From: Nitrospirota bacterium
GTDB lineage: Bacteria; Nitrospirota; Thermodesulfovibrionia; Thermodesulfovibrionales; UBA1546
Reading direction: 5' to 3'
Length of the DNA stretch: 47,036 nt
NCBI GenBank assembly: GCA_016208915.1
Contig: JACQXE010000021.1
Location: 1 to 47,036 of the forward strand
The notes under the pieces were generated by a model. That model had not been told where the DNA came from and did no database searches. It saw only the letters and a program-made list of their open reading frames with translations. Shown piece by piece: positions 15,814 to 25,085 of this stretch; the stretch's first letter is position 1; every line of letters starts with the position of its first letter. A program made the position numbers and the translations under genes.

Positions 15814-17067
15814 TTAATTACCATGAAAAAATGGAGTGCCGACAAGTTTGCCGTCTTTTAGCCCTTCCACTCTCACATAAATAAGGGATCCGCGAATACA
15901 ATCAGTTGCAGGCATGTATATTTTGAGATAATTACTGGCTCTTCCGCAGTATGTACCATCACCACCGTCTTCTTCGATAATAACATCAAGGGTTTCATTG
16001 ATCTGGCTATTCATATACTCTGTTTTTTTCCTTATATTTAAGGCTTCCAGTAGATGAACGCGTTCTTTCTTAGTCGCAGAAGACGTATTGTCAGGCATCT
16101 CTGCAGCAGCAGTTCCTGGCCTGGGAGAAAACGTAAAGATATGCATATACGATAAAGGCAAGCTTTCAAGCAAGCTATAGGTATTCCTAAACTCTGCTTC
16201 GCCTTCGCCCGGAAAACCTACGATAACATCTGTGCCAATAGCAACCCCATGTATTTGTTTTAAAATTTTATTGATTGTTGAATAATAGAATCTGGAACTA
16301 TAACCTCTGTTCATCAATCTTAACACCTTGTCATCTCCGCTTTGTAAAGGAATATGCAGATGATTGCATATTCTTTTATCTATAAATAGATCTAAAAGCT
16401 CATTATCGACCTCTTTAACCTCCAGAGAGCTCAACCTAATTCGTCTAATTGTTGTTTTTTTCAGGATAGTTTTAATCAAATCTGAAAGCTTTACTTTATG
16501 TTTCAAGTCAATGCCGTAACATCCCAAATGGATACCGGTTAGCACTACCTCGTTAAAGCCATTAGAAACAGCATCGTTTATCTGACTAATGACAACTGCC
16601 GGCTCAATGCTTATTGACCTGCCTCTTGCCCGCGGGATTGCGCAATAACTGCACGAATAATTACATCCATCCTGTATTTTGATAAAAAATCTGCTTCTTT
16701 TCTGATAACATATATTCAGATATAAAGCGTTATCAGTAGTTGTGCCTATTAACTTCTTAATAATATTCAATTTATCGCTATTGCTTATTATGGATTGTAC
16801 CCCTTCCATTGATTCTGTCTTCATTTTGTTCAGTTCCGAATAACATCCTGTGACAATTATCCGAGAACCTGCTCTATGCGCTTTTCTTATTAATTGCCTT
16901 GACTGGTAGTCACTTTTTGAAGTCACTGTACATGTATTTATAATGCAGATATCAGGCCTTTCAGATATATCAACTAAACTATGGCCTGCATTTCTAAACG
17001 CATTCTCTATGAAAGCGCTTTCAGCCTGATTTACCTTACAACCGAGCGTTAAGACAGAGAACTTCAT
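15814..17067 (-). CDS. mtaB: tRNA t6A37 methylthiotransferase
   Basis: Converts t6A to ms2t6A at position 37 of ANN-decoding tRNAs. The N-terminal UPF0004 domain shows LTLGCKVNQAES and INTCTVTSKSD. The radical SAM cluster is CNYSCSYCAIPRARGRS, and LSSLEVKEVD and LHIPLQSGDD are typical. A C-terminal TRAM region is short (GRASNYLKIYM, LIYVRVEGL). The frame is open to a TTG at 17091, but the ATG at 17067 directly precedes KFSVLTLGCK and lies 4 bases after miaB ends, so it is preferred. The pairing with miaB in one operon puts two tRNA methylthiolation enzymes under one control. Confidence 0.93.
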   Translation of the reverse strand: MKFSVLTLGCKVNQAESAFIENAFRNAGHSLVDISERPDICIINTCTVTSKSDYQSRQLIRKAHRAGSRIIVTGCYSELNKMKTESMEGVQSIISNSDKLNIIKKLIGTTTDNALYLNICYQKRSRFFIKIQDGCNYSCSYCAIPRARGRSISIEPAVVISQINDAVSNGFNEVVLTGIHLGCYGIDLKHKVKLSDLIKTILKKTTIRRIRLSSLEVKEVDNELLDLFIDKRICNHLHIPLQSGDDKVLRLMNRGYSSRFYYSTINKILKQIHGVAIGTDVIVGFPGEGEAEFRNTYSLLESLPLSYMHIFTFSPRPGTAAAEMPDNTSSATKKERVHLLEALNIRKKTEYMNSQINETLDVIIEEDGGDGTYCGRASNYLKIYMPATDCIRGSLIYVRVEGLKDGKLVGTPFFHGN

Positions 17068-17071
17068 TATT

Positions 17072-18364
17072 CTAAACCAGTTCTCCTTCAAGCGAGTGCT
17101 TCTGTGCCTTAATTATTTTGACGTTGACCAAACGACCCGTATTACTATTATTGCAGACGAAATTTGTGATTTTGTTTGTTCTTGTCCTGCCTGTCATCTT
17201 ACCAGGTAAATCTGCCTTAATATCCCCTTCTGAAAGCACTTCCTGAATAGTTCCTTCAAGGGCCTTGTTTTTCTTAAGAGTTATCTTATCCTGCAGGGCA
17301 AGTATTTCAGATAGTCTTTCAAGTTTTATATCCTCGGTAACCATACCATCCATCTCTGCCGCCTTTGTACCAGGCCTCGGTGAGAACTTAAACGCAAATA
17401 TACCATCAAATTCAATCTCTCTAAGCGCATTTATTGTCAGCAGATGATCTTTATCCGTTTCCTTAGGGAAACCTGCAATAATATCAGAAGTTATTGCTAT
17501 ACAAGGGATTTCTCTCTTTAATTGGCCTACTTTTTTAATATAGTCCTCGTAGGTATATTTCCTGTTCATCAATCTTAGTATTTTGGTAGAACCTGACTGG
17601 AGAGGAAGGTGTATATGTTCACAGACCTTTTCGAAACCTCTAATCGCATGAATAAGTTCTTCTGAAAGGTCTTTCGGATTGGATGTCACGAATCTGACTC
17701 TTTCAATCCCATCTATTTCATTAACAGCCTTCAGCAGTCCTGGGAAGTCTGTATTGCTTTTATATGAATTTACATTCTGTCCGAGAAGTGTCACTTCCTT
17801 ATAGCCTGTTTCTGCAAGCTTACGTATCTCGCTTATGATGCTATCACTCGCCCTGCTCTTCTCCCGCCCTCTTGTGTATGGAACCACACAATAGCTGCAA
17901 AAATTATTGCAGCCGTACATTATGTTCACCCATGCCTTTACGTTATCCGTTCTTTCGACAGGCAGTTCAATGTCTGCCAGAAGCGGGTTATCTTCGAGAG
18001 CGATCTGTACCGAGCTACTTTTGATTATATTTTTTAATAAATTTATATTTTGGGGGCCTATCACATAATCAACATGTGGTGCTCTTTTAAGTATCCTGCT
18101 TCCTTCCTGCTGGGCAATGCATCCTGTAACTGCTATTTTGAGGGATGGATTTCTCTTTTTGAGGGGCTTTATTCTCCCAAGTTCACTGAAAAACTTCTGT
18201 TCAGCCTTCTGTCTTATGCAGCAGGTATTAAATATTATGAGCGAGGCATTTTGTGGAGATTCTGTCTCAACATAACCTTCAGCCTTCAGAATGCCGGCTA
18301 TCTTCTCTGAATCGTGCACATTCATCTGGCAGCCAAATGTATGGATATATACTTTGTCAGGCAT
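17072..18364 (-). CDS. miaB: tRNA-2-methylthio-N6-dimethylallyladenosine synthase
   Basis: 430 aa radical SAM methylthiotransferase acting on i6A37. Three domains in order: UPF0004 (YIHTFGCQMNVHDSEKI, FNTCCIRQKAEQK, TGCIAQQ), radical SAM (YGCNNFCSYCVVPYTRGREKSR in overlapping parts, with CNNFCSYC as the cluster ligand motif) and a TRAM domain near the C-terminus (MTGRTRTNKITNF, GRLVNVKIIKA). The usual cysteines for two 4Fe-4S clusters are all present. It follows dtxR after a 153-base gap and is followed by mtaB. Confidence 0.96.
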   Translation of the reverse strand: MPDKVYIHTFGCQMNVHDSEKIAGILKAEGYVETESPQNASLIIFNTCCIRQKAEQKFFSELGRIKPLKKRNPSLKIAVTGCIAQQEGSRILKRAPHVDYVIGPQNINLLKNIIKSSSVQIALEDNPLLADIELPVERTDNVKAWVNIMYGCNNFCSYCVVPYTRGREKSRASDSIISEIRKLAETGYKEVTLLGQNVNSYKSNTDFPGLLKAVNEIDGIERVRFVTSNPKDLSEELIHAIRGFEKVCEHIHLPLQSGSTKILRLMNRKYTYEDYIKKVGQLKREIPCIAITSDIIAGFPKETDKDHLLTINALREIEFDGIFAFKFSPRPGTKAAEMDGMVTEDIKLERLSEILALQDKITLKKNKALEGTIQEVLSEGDIKADLPGKMTGRTRTNKITNFVCNNSNTGRLVNVKIIKAQKHSLEGELV

Positions 18365-18517
18365 CTTAAAAATTTAACATGCAATTCATATTCATGGCAA
18401 GTTCGCCCCCTTACTTCATAATCAATGTATCTTACTATATTAGTATTAGTGGAATAACAAAAAAAGAGAGGGGCTTTATTGAAGATTAGAGGTAAATTGG
18501 TATTAATCCGTGCAGTT
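18365..18517. other. Spacer between dtxR-like gene and miaB
   Basis: A 153-base AT-rich spacer. On the minus strand there is a CCCCTCTCTTTTTTTG run that could help terminate transcription after the dtxR-like gene, but no convincing hairpin accompanies it. No promoter for miaB is clear. Confidence 0.3.
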
Positions 18518-19168
18518 TCAAACTGTTCTTTTGACGAATATCTCTTTTGCGATCTCAGGGTCTATGGCTATCGAGGTTTCTTCAACCTGAATTACAAAAG
18601 AGGGTCGCTTCTGTAATAACTTTATGATGCTGCCCGCAGTTATGCCCATAGAACTGAACTTGTTTAATCTAAGCGCTTCAGATGAAACGATGAATACTAT
18701 CCTCCCTCTTGAGCCTACCTCGAAATCTGTTAACCTGACAACCAGCGGCTCTATATCAACCTTGTATTTCTTGCAGCATTCGCCTCGCGGTATTGGTTTT
18801 CCGTGGGGGCATTTCGGAGGGTGTCCGAGAAAGGTACAGACACGCTCCGTAAGTTCCTCGCTCAGTATATGTTCCATTTTGCACGCATCGGCCTGAACCG
18901 AATCCTCTCTGAGTTGAAATACCTCTGTAAAAAGCTGTTCTGCAAGACGCTGCCTTCTTATAAGTCCCTTCGCAAGCCCGCGGCCTTTGTCTGTCAGCAG
19001 GATATCATCCCCTTTTATCAATACCATGTCCTGTTTCTTCAGTTCGTCAACCAATTCGCCAACATCTATGTCATCAGAGTTTGCCTTAAAACGATTAAAT
19101 GCAAGATATCCATCTTCTTCGAGTGTCCATAAGAGTTCTAATGCTTCATCTATTCTCTCCTGTTCCAT
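18518..19168 (-). CDS. DtxR/MntR-family metal-dependent regulator with FeoA-like domain
   Basis: 216 aa. The central dimerisation/metal part has RQRLAEQLFTEVF and DACKMEHILSEELTERVCTFLGHP, the characteristic DtxR signature including Cys, Glu and His metal ligands. An additional CPHGKPIPRGECC loop adds Cys residues. The C-terminal 70 residues are FeoA/SH3-like (GSRGRIVFIVSS, LNKFSSMGITAGSIIKLL). The N-terminal winged helix is divergent (LLWTLEEDGYLAFNRF), so DNA specificity may be unusual. It starts 12 bases after rnhB, inside a translation/RNA-modification gene run, instead of beside metal transporters. Confidence 0.88.
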   Translation of the reverse strand: MEQERIDEALELLWTLEEDGYLAFNRFKANSDDIDVGELVDELKKQDMVLIKGDDILLTDKGRGLAKGLIRRQRLAEQLFTEVFQLREDSVQADACKMEHILSEELTERVCTFLGHPPKCPHGKPIPRGECCKKYKVDIEPLVVRLTDFEVGSRGRIVFIVSSEALRLNKFSSMGITAGSIIKLLQKRPSFVIQVEETSIAIDPEIAKEIFVKRTV

Positions 19169-19180
19169 AAAATGCCTTTC

Positions 19181-19801
19181 CTATGATATGTTCAATGACA
19201 GTGCCAAAGACATAACCTTCTCAAAGCTTTTTCTGTGAATAGGGCATGGACCGTAATGCCGGAGTTTTTCGATATGTTCTTTTGTACCATACCCCTTATG
19301 CTTCTCAAATCCGTACAGAGGATAAATATTGTGATATTGATACATAAGCCTGTCTCTCACAACCTTAGCAATAATAGAAGCAGCGGCTATGGATGCGCTC
19401 ACAGATTCACCTTTAATATGAGAAATTTGCTCGATAGACACAGAGGACAAATGAACGGCATCTATAACAAGAATATCAGGTTCTGTTGAAAGGTCATTTA
19501 CTGCCTTTTCCATTGCCCGTTTTGTTGCCCTTAGAATATTGATCCTGTCTATCTCGTCAGCATCTATCATACCTACACCGACATCAACACAGCTGCCCAA
19601 TATCTCAAAGAAGAGGAACTCCCTTTCCTTTTCAGGAACTTTTTTAGAGTCTCTGAGTCTTTCGATCTTCTGGCCCCGCGGCAACACCACTGCGGCAGCT
19701 ACAACAGGGCCTGCCAAAGGCCCTCTTCCTGCCTCATCTATTCCGGCAATTCTCTTAAATCCTTTTTCCAGCACAGATTCGTCATACCGGTAGATATCCA
19801 T
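19181..19801 (-). CDS. rnhB: Ribonuclease HII
   Basis: Removes ribonucleotides and RNA primers from DNA. 206 aa with the catalytic AGIDEAGRGPLAGPV (first Asp-Glu), DSKKVPEKER, VGVGMIDADEIDRINIL, LVIDAVHL (third acid) and ASIIAKVVRDRLM. Usual length. Located 8 bases after rplS in the conserved trmD-rplS-rnhB order. Confidence 0.97.
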   Translation of the reverse strand: MDIYRYDESVLEKGFKRIAGIDEAGRGPLAGPVVAAAVVLPRGQKIERLRDSKKVPEKEREFLFFEILGSCVDVGVGMIDADEIDRINILRATKRAMEKAVNDLSTEPDILVIDAVHLSSVSIEQISHIKGESVSASIAAASIIAKVVRDRLMYQYHNIYPLYGFEKHKGYGTKEHIEKLRHYGPCPIHRKSFEKVMSLALSLNIS

Positions 19802-19809
19802 CCTTATTC

Positions 19810-20163
19810 TTATTTTATAAGTTCTCTTCCTCTTTCTTTTATCTTTGTTGCCTTGCCCTTCTTGCCCCTAAGATAGTAAAGTTTTGCCCTTCTGACAGAA
19901 CCATGTTTTATGACCTCTATTTTTTCTATGCTAGGTGAATAGAGCGGAAATATCCTCTCAACCCCAACACCAAAGGAAATTTTTCTTACCATGAAGGTCT
20001 CCCGCGTTCCGCTTCCACGTCTTGCGATAACAACTCCTTCAAAGGGCTGAAGCCTTTCCTTGTCTCCTTCAACAACTTTTACAGATACCTTAACAGTATC
20101 GCCTACATTGAATGCGGACATCTCTTTCATATAGCCCTGCTCAACCGCGTTAATCAGGTTCAT
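19810..20163 (-). CDS. rplS: 50S ribosomal protein L19
   Basis: 117 aa, typical L19: [67 protein letters not shown]. The start overlaps the trmD 3' end by 14 bases, suggesting translational coupling. Confidence 0.98.
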   Translation of the reverse strand: MNLINAVEQGYMKEMSAFNVGDTVKVSVKVVEGDKERLQPFEGVVIARRGSGTRETFMVRKISFGVGVERIFPLYSPSIEKIEVIKHGSVRRAKLYYLRGKKGKATKIKERGRELIK

Positions 20164-20899
20164 TTTTTTCTTCCTCCTTTATTTCCGATAACAATTTATA
20201 GTCTTCACCGCTAAGGTCAGTCTTCTCAAAGAGATCAGGTCTTCTGAGCATTGTACGCCTTAGCGCCTCTTTTCTTCTCCATAAAGATATTTCCTTATGG
20301 TTCCCTGAGAGCAATACATCTGGAACTCTCGTTCCTCTGAACTCAGGAGGCCTTGTATAATGGGGATAATCGAGTATGCCCCACATGAATGACTCCTCCT
20401 GCATGGAATGTTCATCGCCCAGTACGCCTGGTATCAGTCTTACAATGCTGTCTATTATAACCAAAGTTGGCAGTTCTCCGCCAGTCAAGACATAATCACC
20501 GATAGATATCTCTTCATCAACCAGTTCTTCTCTCACCCTTTCATCAATAGCCTCGTACCTGCCGCATATAAAGAGCAGATTATGAATACTCTTTGCCATG
20601 GAACTTGCCATAACCTGATCAAACACCTTGCCCTGAGGACTTAACATCACAGTACGCCTCGGGATGCCGTCAGACTTTATGGATTCGATTGAGGCAAAGA
20701 AAGGCTCGGGCTTCATTACCATCCCGGGTCCGCCGCCATACGGATAATCATCAACTGTCCTATGCTTGTCTCTCGTAAAGTCTCTCAGATTATGAATCTT
20801 TACCTCTATAGTTTTTTTTTCGATTGCCCTTTTAAGGATGCTTTCATTGAGATAGGCATTGAAGATTTCAGGGAAGATTGTAATGACGTCAAATCTCAC
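20150..20899 (-). CDS. trmD: tRNA (guanine-N1)-methyltransferase
   Basis: Methylates G37 of tRNAs, preventing frameshifts. The SPOUT trefoil knot is seen in [17 protein letters not shown] and the N-terminal [14 protein letters not shown] and [14 protein letters not shown]. Length of 249 aa is normal. The commonly adjacent rimM is absent; upstream is a TPR lipoprotein instead. Confidence 0.97.
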   Translation of the reverse strand: MRFDVITIFPEIFNAYLNESILKRAIEKKTIEVKIHNLRDFTRDKHRTVDDYPYGGGPGMVMKPEPFFASIESIKSDGIPRRTVMLSPQGKVFDQVMASSMAKSIHNLLFICGRYEAIDERVREELVDEEISIGDYVLTGGELPTLVIIDSIVRLIPGVLGDEHSMQEESFMWGILDYPHYTRPPEFRGTRVPDVLLSGNHKEISLWRRKEALRRTMLRRPDLFEKTDLSGEDYKLLSEIKEEEKNEPD

Positions 20900-20921
20900 T
20901 TAAGTATCCTTTGACTCAGCG

Positions 20922-21833
20922 TTATTTCTTAGTCTCATGGTCTTTTAATATCTCTTCCGCTTTTTTATCATGCCCTGATTTCTTGTATGCATCTGATATG
21001 AACTCAGCAGCTTGGGATGTGCCGGCGGTATCATCAGCGCTTCTGCTCACATTATACGCCCTTATATAGAAATCTATCGCATTATCATAATCTCCATTCC
21101 TGAAATATAACTCTCCGAGCCCGATGAGGGTTATTGCAATCTTTCTGCTGTCTCCGAGTTCTTTGTCTATATCCAACGCCTTAATATAAAAACCTTTGGA
21201 TTCCTCAAATCTTCCCTTTTTCGCATTTATCTCTGCTAAGAGCCTCAGTGAATTTGCCTCCTCTGTCCTCTGATTGTTTTCCCTGTTCAGTCTGAGCGCT
21301 GCGGATACAGCATTGAAAGCTTCCTCGTATCTGCCCTCCGTGATAAATGCCTTAGCAAGCAGATTCCACCTGCTTCCTTCCCTTAAACCCTTATTCAGCA
21401 ACAATGACCTGTTGGCCCATTCTTCAGCCTTTGCGATCTCTTTATCTTTCAGGCATAGCCTTGCCTTCTCATATAATGCCTCTGATTTGACACTATCGCT
21501 GATGTCAGGAACAGAAAGGGCGCTGTCAACAAGGTCATGTGCCTTACTGGTATCACCTATTTTTTCATAGAGTACTGACAGATTGATAAGACCTATGGCG
21601 ATACCCTCAACATTTTCGATTGACTGGTTTACCTTCAATGCCTTTGCGTAATAATCCAATGCTTTCTCGTAATCTCCTTTTTCTGCCGCCTTCATCCCTT
21701 TATGGTTATACTCAATAGATTTTGCGTGAACTTGTGATAAAGTTGATGTTCTGGAACCGCTACAGCCCGGAATCAGCGCGCAATAAAAGATGATTATTAT
21801 AAAACAGGCTAAGAAATTCTGTTTGTTATTCAT
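20922..21833 (-). CDS. TPR-repeat lipoprotein
   Basis: The chosen ATG at 21833 overlaps the mlaD stop by 8 bases and has GGAG 6 bases upstream; a longer open frame to 21872 is less likely. Residues 4-22 form a lipoprotein signal (FLACFIIIIFYCALIPGCS) with the lipobox Cys in IPGC. Six or seven TPR units follow (for example EKALDYYAKALKVNQ, SKAHDLVDSALSV, EESKGFYIKALDIDKELGD, DNAIDFYIRAYNVSRSADD). Position as last gene of the Mla run suggests a periplasmic scaffold or partner for lipid transport, which is inference. Confidence 0.85.
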   Translation of the reverse strand: MNNKQNFLACFIIIIFYCALIPGCSGSRTSTLSQVHAKSIEYNHKGMKAAEKGDYEKALDYYAKALKVNQSIENVEGIAIGLINLSVLYEKIGDTSKAHDLVDSALSVPDISDSVKSEALYEKARLCLKDKEIAKAEEWANRSLLLNKGLREGSRWNLLAKAFITEGRYEEAFNAVSAALRLNRENNQRTEEANSLRLLAEINAKKGRFEESKGFYIKALDIDKELGDSRKIAITLIGLGELYFRNGDYDNAIDFYIRAYNVSRSADDTAGTSQAAEFISDAYKKSGHDKKAEEILKDHETKK

Positions 21834-22761
21834 AGCTGTCTCCATGCAGAATTGCATCTTTTGGCTTTTCAATAAAGATACGTATGGGCCACGTCTGTTT
21901 CAGGGACGTTATCACATCCCCTGCATCGTCAAAAATATCTTCACCCTTATTCAACAGCACAGGTATTTTGGGAGCGGTCTTTTCCACTGCATCTTTGAGT
22001 CCTGCTGTCGCTTTTTCTGCATTATCCATGGTTCGGTCAAGCTTATCCATAACAGGCATTATCTTCCTGTCCATGTCAGAAATGGTCTTATTTACATTTT
22101 CCACCAATGCATCAACATTCTGAATGCTCTGTATAGTTTTGGATGACACATTAGAGATATTCGTATCAGTATTATTTAAGAGTCTGTCAAGGTTTTCTTT
22201 TGTTGTATGCAGCCCAGAAGACAGCGTTCTCAGGTTACTGAGGGCCTGCCTTATATCTCCTTCCGGGTCATTTATATAACGTATTATATTCCTAACTTCG
22301 GCAATAACAGGCTTTATTTCCTCAGCAATATTCTCGAGCCCTTTAGTCTTTTCGTACTGTATCTCAGAATTTTCCTTTAAGACAGCAGTATCCGGAGCGC
22401 CTGCTGTAATATCTACGACGCTCTCTCCTATCAGACCTTCTCGGGCAAGCATCGCCCTTGAATCCTTTCTTATCCATTTCTGATATTTTTTGTTTATAAG
22501 AAGGCCGACCCTTACCCTTGCATTCTCATCAAGATAGAGGGATTTAATCTTTCCGATCTTGAATCCTGAAAGCTTTACAGGCATGCCTTCATAAAAACCT
22601 GTGCCTTTATCCGCTGTAAAATAAACATGGTATTTCGGGGTAAGGATATCCCGCTCTATTCCGATAAAGGCAAGAGTCGCAATAATCCCAGCCAATGCGA
22701 AAACAAAAAACAAACCAACTTTCTTCCTTAAATTAATAAATCTCGGATCAGTCTCTCTCAT
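21826..22761 (-). CDS. mlaD: MlaD-like MCE-domain lipid-transport protein
   Basis: Periplasmic, membrane-anchored substrate-binding component of an Mla-type phospholipid transporter. One N-terminal membrane helix (VGLFFVFALAGIIATLAFIG) is followed by an MCE domain (YHVYFTADKGTGFYEGMPVKL in overlapping parts; GLIGESVVDITAG). A long amphipathic region (about residues 120-290) follows, rich in Asn/Asp/Lys heptads, probably a coiled-coil shaft. The ATG at 22761 has GGGAG five bases upstream and is preferred over ATG 22773. No MlaB or MlaC homologue is in the cluster. Confidence 0.88.
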   Translation of the reverse strand: MRETDPRFINLRKKVGLFFVFALAGIIATLAFIGIERDILTPKYHVYFTADKGTGFYEGMPVKLSGFKIGKIKSLYLDENARVRVGLLINKKYQKWIRKDSRAMLAREGLIGESVVDITAGAPDTAVLKENSEIQYEKTKGLENIAEEIKPVIAEVRNIIRYINDPEGDIRQALSNLRTLSSGLHTTKENLDRLLNNTDTNISNVSSKTIQSIQNVDALVENVNKTISDMDRKIMPVMDKLDRTMDNAEKATAGLKDAVEKTAPKIPVLLNKGEDIFDDAGDVITSLKQTWPIRIFIEKPKDAILHGDSYE

Positions 22762-23413
22762 TAAATCTCCCATATTTCAGCATGTAAATGCTATCAGCTT
22801 TTATGTCATTAAGCAAGCGTTCATCCGAGGAAATGAATAACGAAACCCTGCCTTTTTTTTCCGTATGAAAAGTATTGATTATCTTGATAACCTTTTCTTT
22901 AATATCAGAACCAAGGCCTTCAAGAACCGAATTATATATTATAATATCAGGCTCCATAAGCATTGCCCTCACAAGTCCCGCAAGCCTTTTCTTGTAAATC
23001 GGCAAATGTCCGGGCAGCCTGGTAATCTCGTCGTCATAGTCTAATTTGTTCATTATATTTTTCATCTTCTCTTCAACATCATGGATAGCCTGCTGTGATA
23101 AATTCCTGTGATACATCAGAGGCAGCATAATATTCTCCCAGACCTTAAGATTGCTCACAAGCCCTCCATCAGCAGGAACTATACCAATCTTCTGCCTCAG
23201 CTGATTCAGTTCGGTATGCGAGACAGATGATATATCTTTATTGAAAAAAGAAATCCTGCCGGAATCAGGCATGAGAAGTCCTGTAAAGACCTTAAGAAGA
23301 CTGATTTTTTCAGGCTCTGATGCTGTCAGAATTACACATGAACTACCCTCAGAAATAGAAAAAGACGCACATTCGAGGATATCCTTAATATATACACATT
23401 CAAAAGTTATCAT
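22748..23413 (-). CDS. MlaF-like ABC protein with degenerate ATPase motifs
   Basis: Position between mlaE and mlaD and overall fold point to the ABC subunit, but the ATPase motifs are largely lost. The Walker A site reads TASEPEKISLLKVF where GxxGxGKSTLLK is expected: only the Lys and the following LLK remain. The LSGG signature is LPGHLPIYKKRL. The Walker B Asp-Glu is replaced (IIIYNSVLEGLG). The switch His is missing (LFISSDE). 221 aa is slightly short. The frame is intact and overlaps both neighbours by a few bases (ATGA with mlaE), so it is expressed with them. Probably a non-hydrolysing structural subunit or one needing another ATPase. Confidence 0.85.
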   Translation of the reverse strand: MITFECVYIKDILECASFSISEGSSCVILTASEPEKISLLKVFTGLLMPDSGRISFFNKDISSVSHTELNQLRQKIGIVPADGGLVSNLKVWENIMLPLMYHRNLSQQAIHDVEEKMKNIMNKLDYDDEITRLPGHLPIYKKRLAGLVRAMLMEPDIIIYNSVLEGLGSDIKEKVIKIINTFHTEKKGRVSLFISSDERLLNDIKADSIYMLKYGRFNERD

Positions 23414-24174
23414 ATAAAAAACACAACCGTAATTATCACATCTAAGATGAATATGATAAGAAGACTATGTATCGTTGCCCTTGTGATCGCCTGAGGTATC
23501 TGTGTTATGCTTTCGCTTACCGCAAGTCCGTTTACACAACTTACTGAAGCAATCCCAAATCCGAACAAAATACTCTTCACAAGCGATGCAATAAGTTCAG
23601 TGATTGTGAGTGAAGATAACATGCCGGTTGTATATTGCTCGAAGGGGATATCCCAGAAGACTGACGTGGCAGTTATCCCGCCGAATAGCGCAGCAAATTC
23701 AAAGTAAAAGGTAAGCATGACTGCTGATAGCGAAAGAGCAAATACCCTCGGCATTATGAGATATTTTTCAGCGTCTATGCCCATCATCTCAATGTTTTCT
23801 ATTTCCCTGTTCACATTCATTGCGCTGAGTTCCGCGGATATTGCTGTGCCGCTCCTTGCGATTATAATTATTGCCGCAAATAACGGTCCCAATTCCCTGA
23901 CGATAACCCATATAAGGATTTTACCTGTAAGCACCCCGCTGCCCAGGCCTGTGAGGTTTGTAATCTGTGTTATTATCACAATGCCTGCGAACAGCCCTAT
24001 AAAAACCATCTTACCGAATGTCTCGATACCGCAAAAGTAAACCTGTCTGAGAAAGACAGTTCGTACAGGTTTTATTTTGAAGGAGGGAATGTTTTTGAAC
24101 GCATTATAAAGCAAATAGACAAGCTCAGAAGGATAGACAATAATCCTCTTTCTGACAATTTCTTTTCCGGACAA
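23410..24174 (-). CDS. mlaE: MlaE-like ABC transporter permease
   Basis: 254 aa with five or six membrane segments (VFIGLFAGIVIITQI, LGPLFAAIIIIARSGTAISAEL, VFALSLSAVMLTFYFEFAALFGG, LVKSILFGFGIASVSCVNG, LLIIFILDVIITVVFFI). The family hallmark RELGPL...ARSGTAI.AEL..M.V..EI..... is clearly present. First gene of the Mla operon, followed with ATGA overlap by the degenerate ABC gene. Confidence 0.93.
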   Translation of the reverse strand: MSGKEIVRKRIIVYPSELVYLLYNAFKNIPSFKIKPVRTVFLRQVYFCGIETFGKMVFIGLFAGIVIITQITNLTGLGSGVLTGKILIWVIVRELGPLFAAIIIIARSGTAISAELSAMNVNREIENIEMMGIDAEKYLIMPRVFALSLSAVMLTFYFEFAALFGGITATSVFWDIPFEQYTTGMLSSLTITELIASLVKSILFGFGIASVSCVNGLAVSESITQIPQAITRATIHSLLIIFILDVIITVVFFI

Positions 24175-24201
24175 GTGATATCCTAATATTTTATTCTTAG
24201 G

Positions 24202-24978
24202 TTAAAACTCAAATCCTGCCTCAACAAAAGGGCCTTTAAATTTTATATTTGCTTTTACATTACTTTCATCAATCTTTATGTCTTCCAGCCTGTAACCGCC
24301 GGCTAAAAATACAGGGCCAAAAGGTTTGACCTTTAACCTGCCGATCAGGTCATAATAGTGATTGGATCCATATGCTATACCTCTGGCCTCAGCCTCAACT
24401 GATAAAAGGCTCACAGGTTTAATCTGCACTCCTACATACAGCATAGGCACAGGAAGTGTAAGGCTCTTTGATTCTTTTATTTGCAGTCCTGTTGCAGCGT
24501 CCTGACCGCTTATCTCTGCTTTGAAGTCAATAATTCTGGCATTCAGCCCGATGTCTATATTCAGTTTTTTTGCTGTTGCAGTCTTAATAAATGGAAGCCC
24601 ATAATACAACGCAACATCATAATGGTCCAGATTAATCTTTGATGAAAATGGCGCTGTATAATTAAATGTTTTATCACCAAATGTAAAATTAGATGTCTTG
24701 CTTCCGTCAGCCTCGAATTTCATTGGTGTTGCCATCAGGTATATATTGGGCAGTATCAAGGGCATATCAATCTTAACCCTTCCAAATACCTTTGTCTTGG
24801 AATTATACTTAAGCTCATTATCAATATCCAAGGCCTGTCCTTTGTAGCTGATATCACCTGAAGGATCCTGTTTCCATCCTCCAACAGCAGCCTCAAACCC
24901 AATCGCAGATGCTGCATACGGAGCCATGCATATAAAAGCTGGAACCAACATGCTTACTAAAAACTGCATTCTCTTCAT
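24202..24978 (-). CDS. TIGR04219-type outer-membrane beta-barrel protein
   Basis: 258 aa. Start ATG at 24978 is set by AGGAGG five bases upstream; the open frame extends further without support. Signal peptide LVSMLVPAFICMAPYAASA. The mature part is made of alternating amphipathic strands, beginning IGFEAAVGGWKQDPSGDI and ending with an aromatic Phe (FVEAGFEF), the standard C-terminal barrel-assembly signature. Family members are Gram-negative outer-membrane proteins of unknown cargo. It is transcribed just before mlaE on the same strand (27-base gap), hinting at a link to envelope lipid balance. Confidence 0.88.
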   Translation of the reverse strand: MKRMQFLVSMLVPAFICMAPYAASAIGFEAAVGGWKQDPSGDISYKGQALDIDNELKYNSKTKVFGRVKIDMPLILPNIYLMATPMKFEADGSKTSNFTFGDKTFNYTAPFSSKINLDHYDVALYYGLPFIKTATAKKLNIDIGLNARIIDFKAEISGQDAATGLQIKESKSLTLPVPMLYVGVQIKPVSLLSVEAEARGIAYGSNHYYDLIGRLKVKPFGPVFLAGGYRLEDIKIDESNVKANIKFKGPFVEAGFEF

Positions 24979-25085
24979 AAATCCTCCTCTTTTATTTTTT
25001 TGAGCAAAAACTATCCATACTGCACTGTATAGCAATTAAAGAAATAACAAAAGGGATTATTAATGTCAAGTTTTTTCTTTTTATG

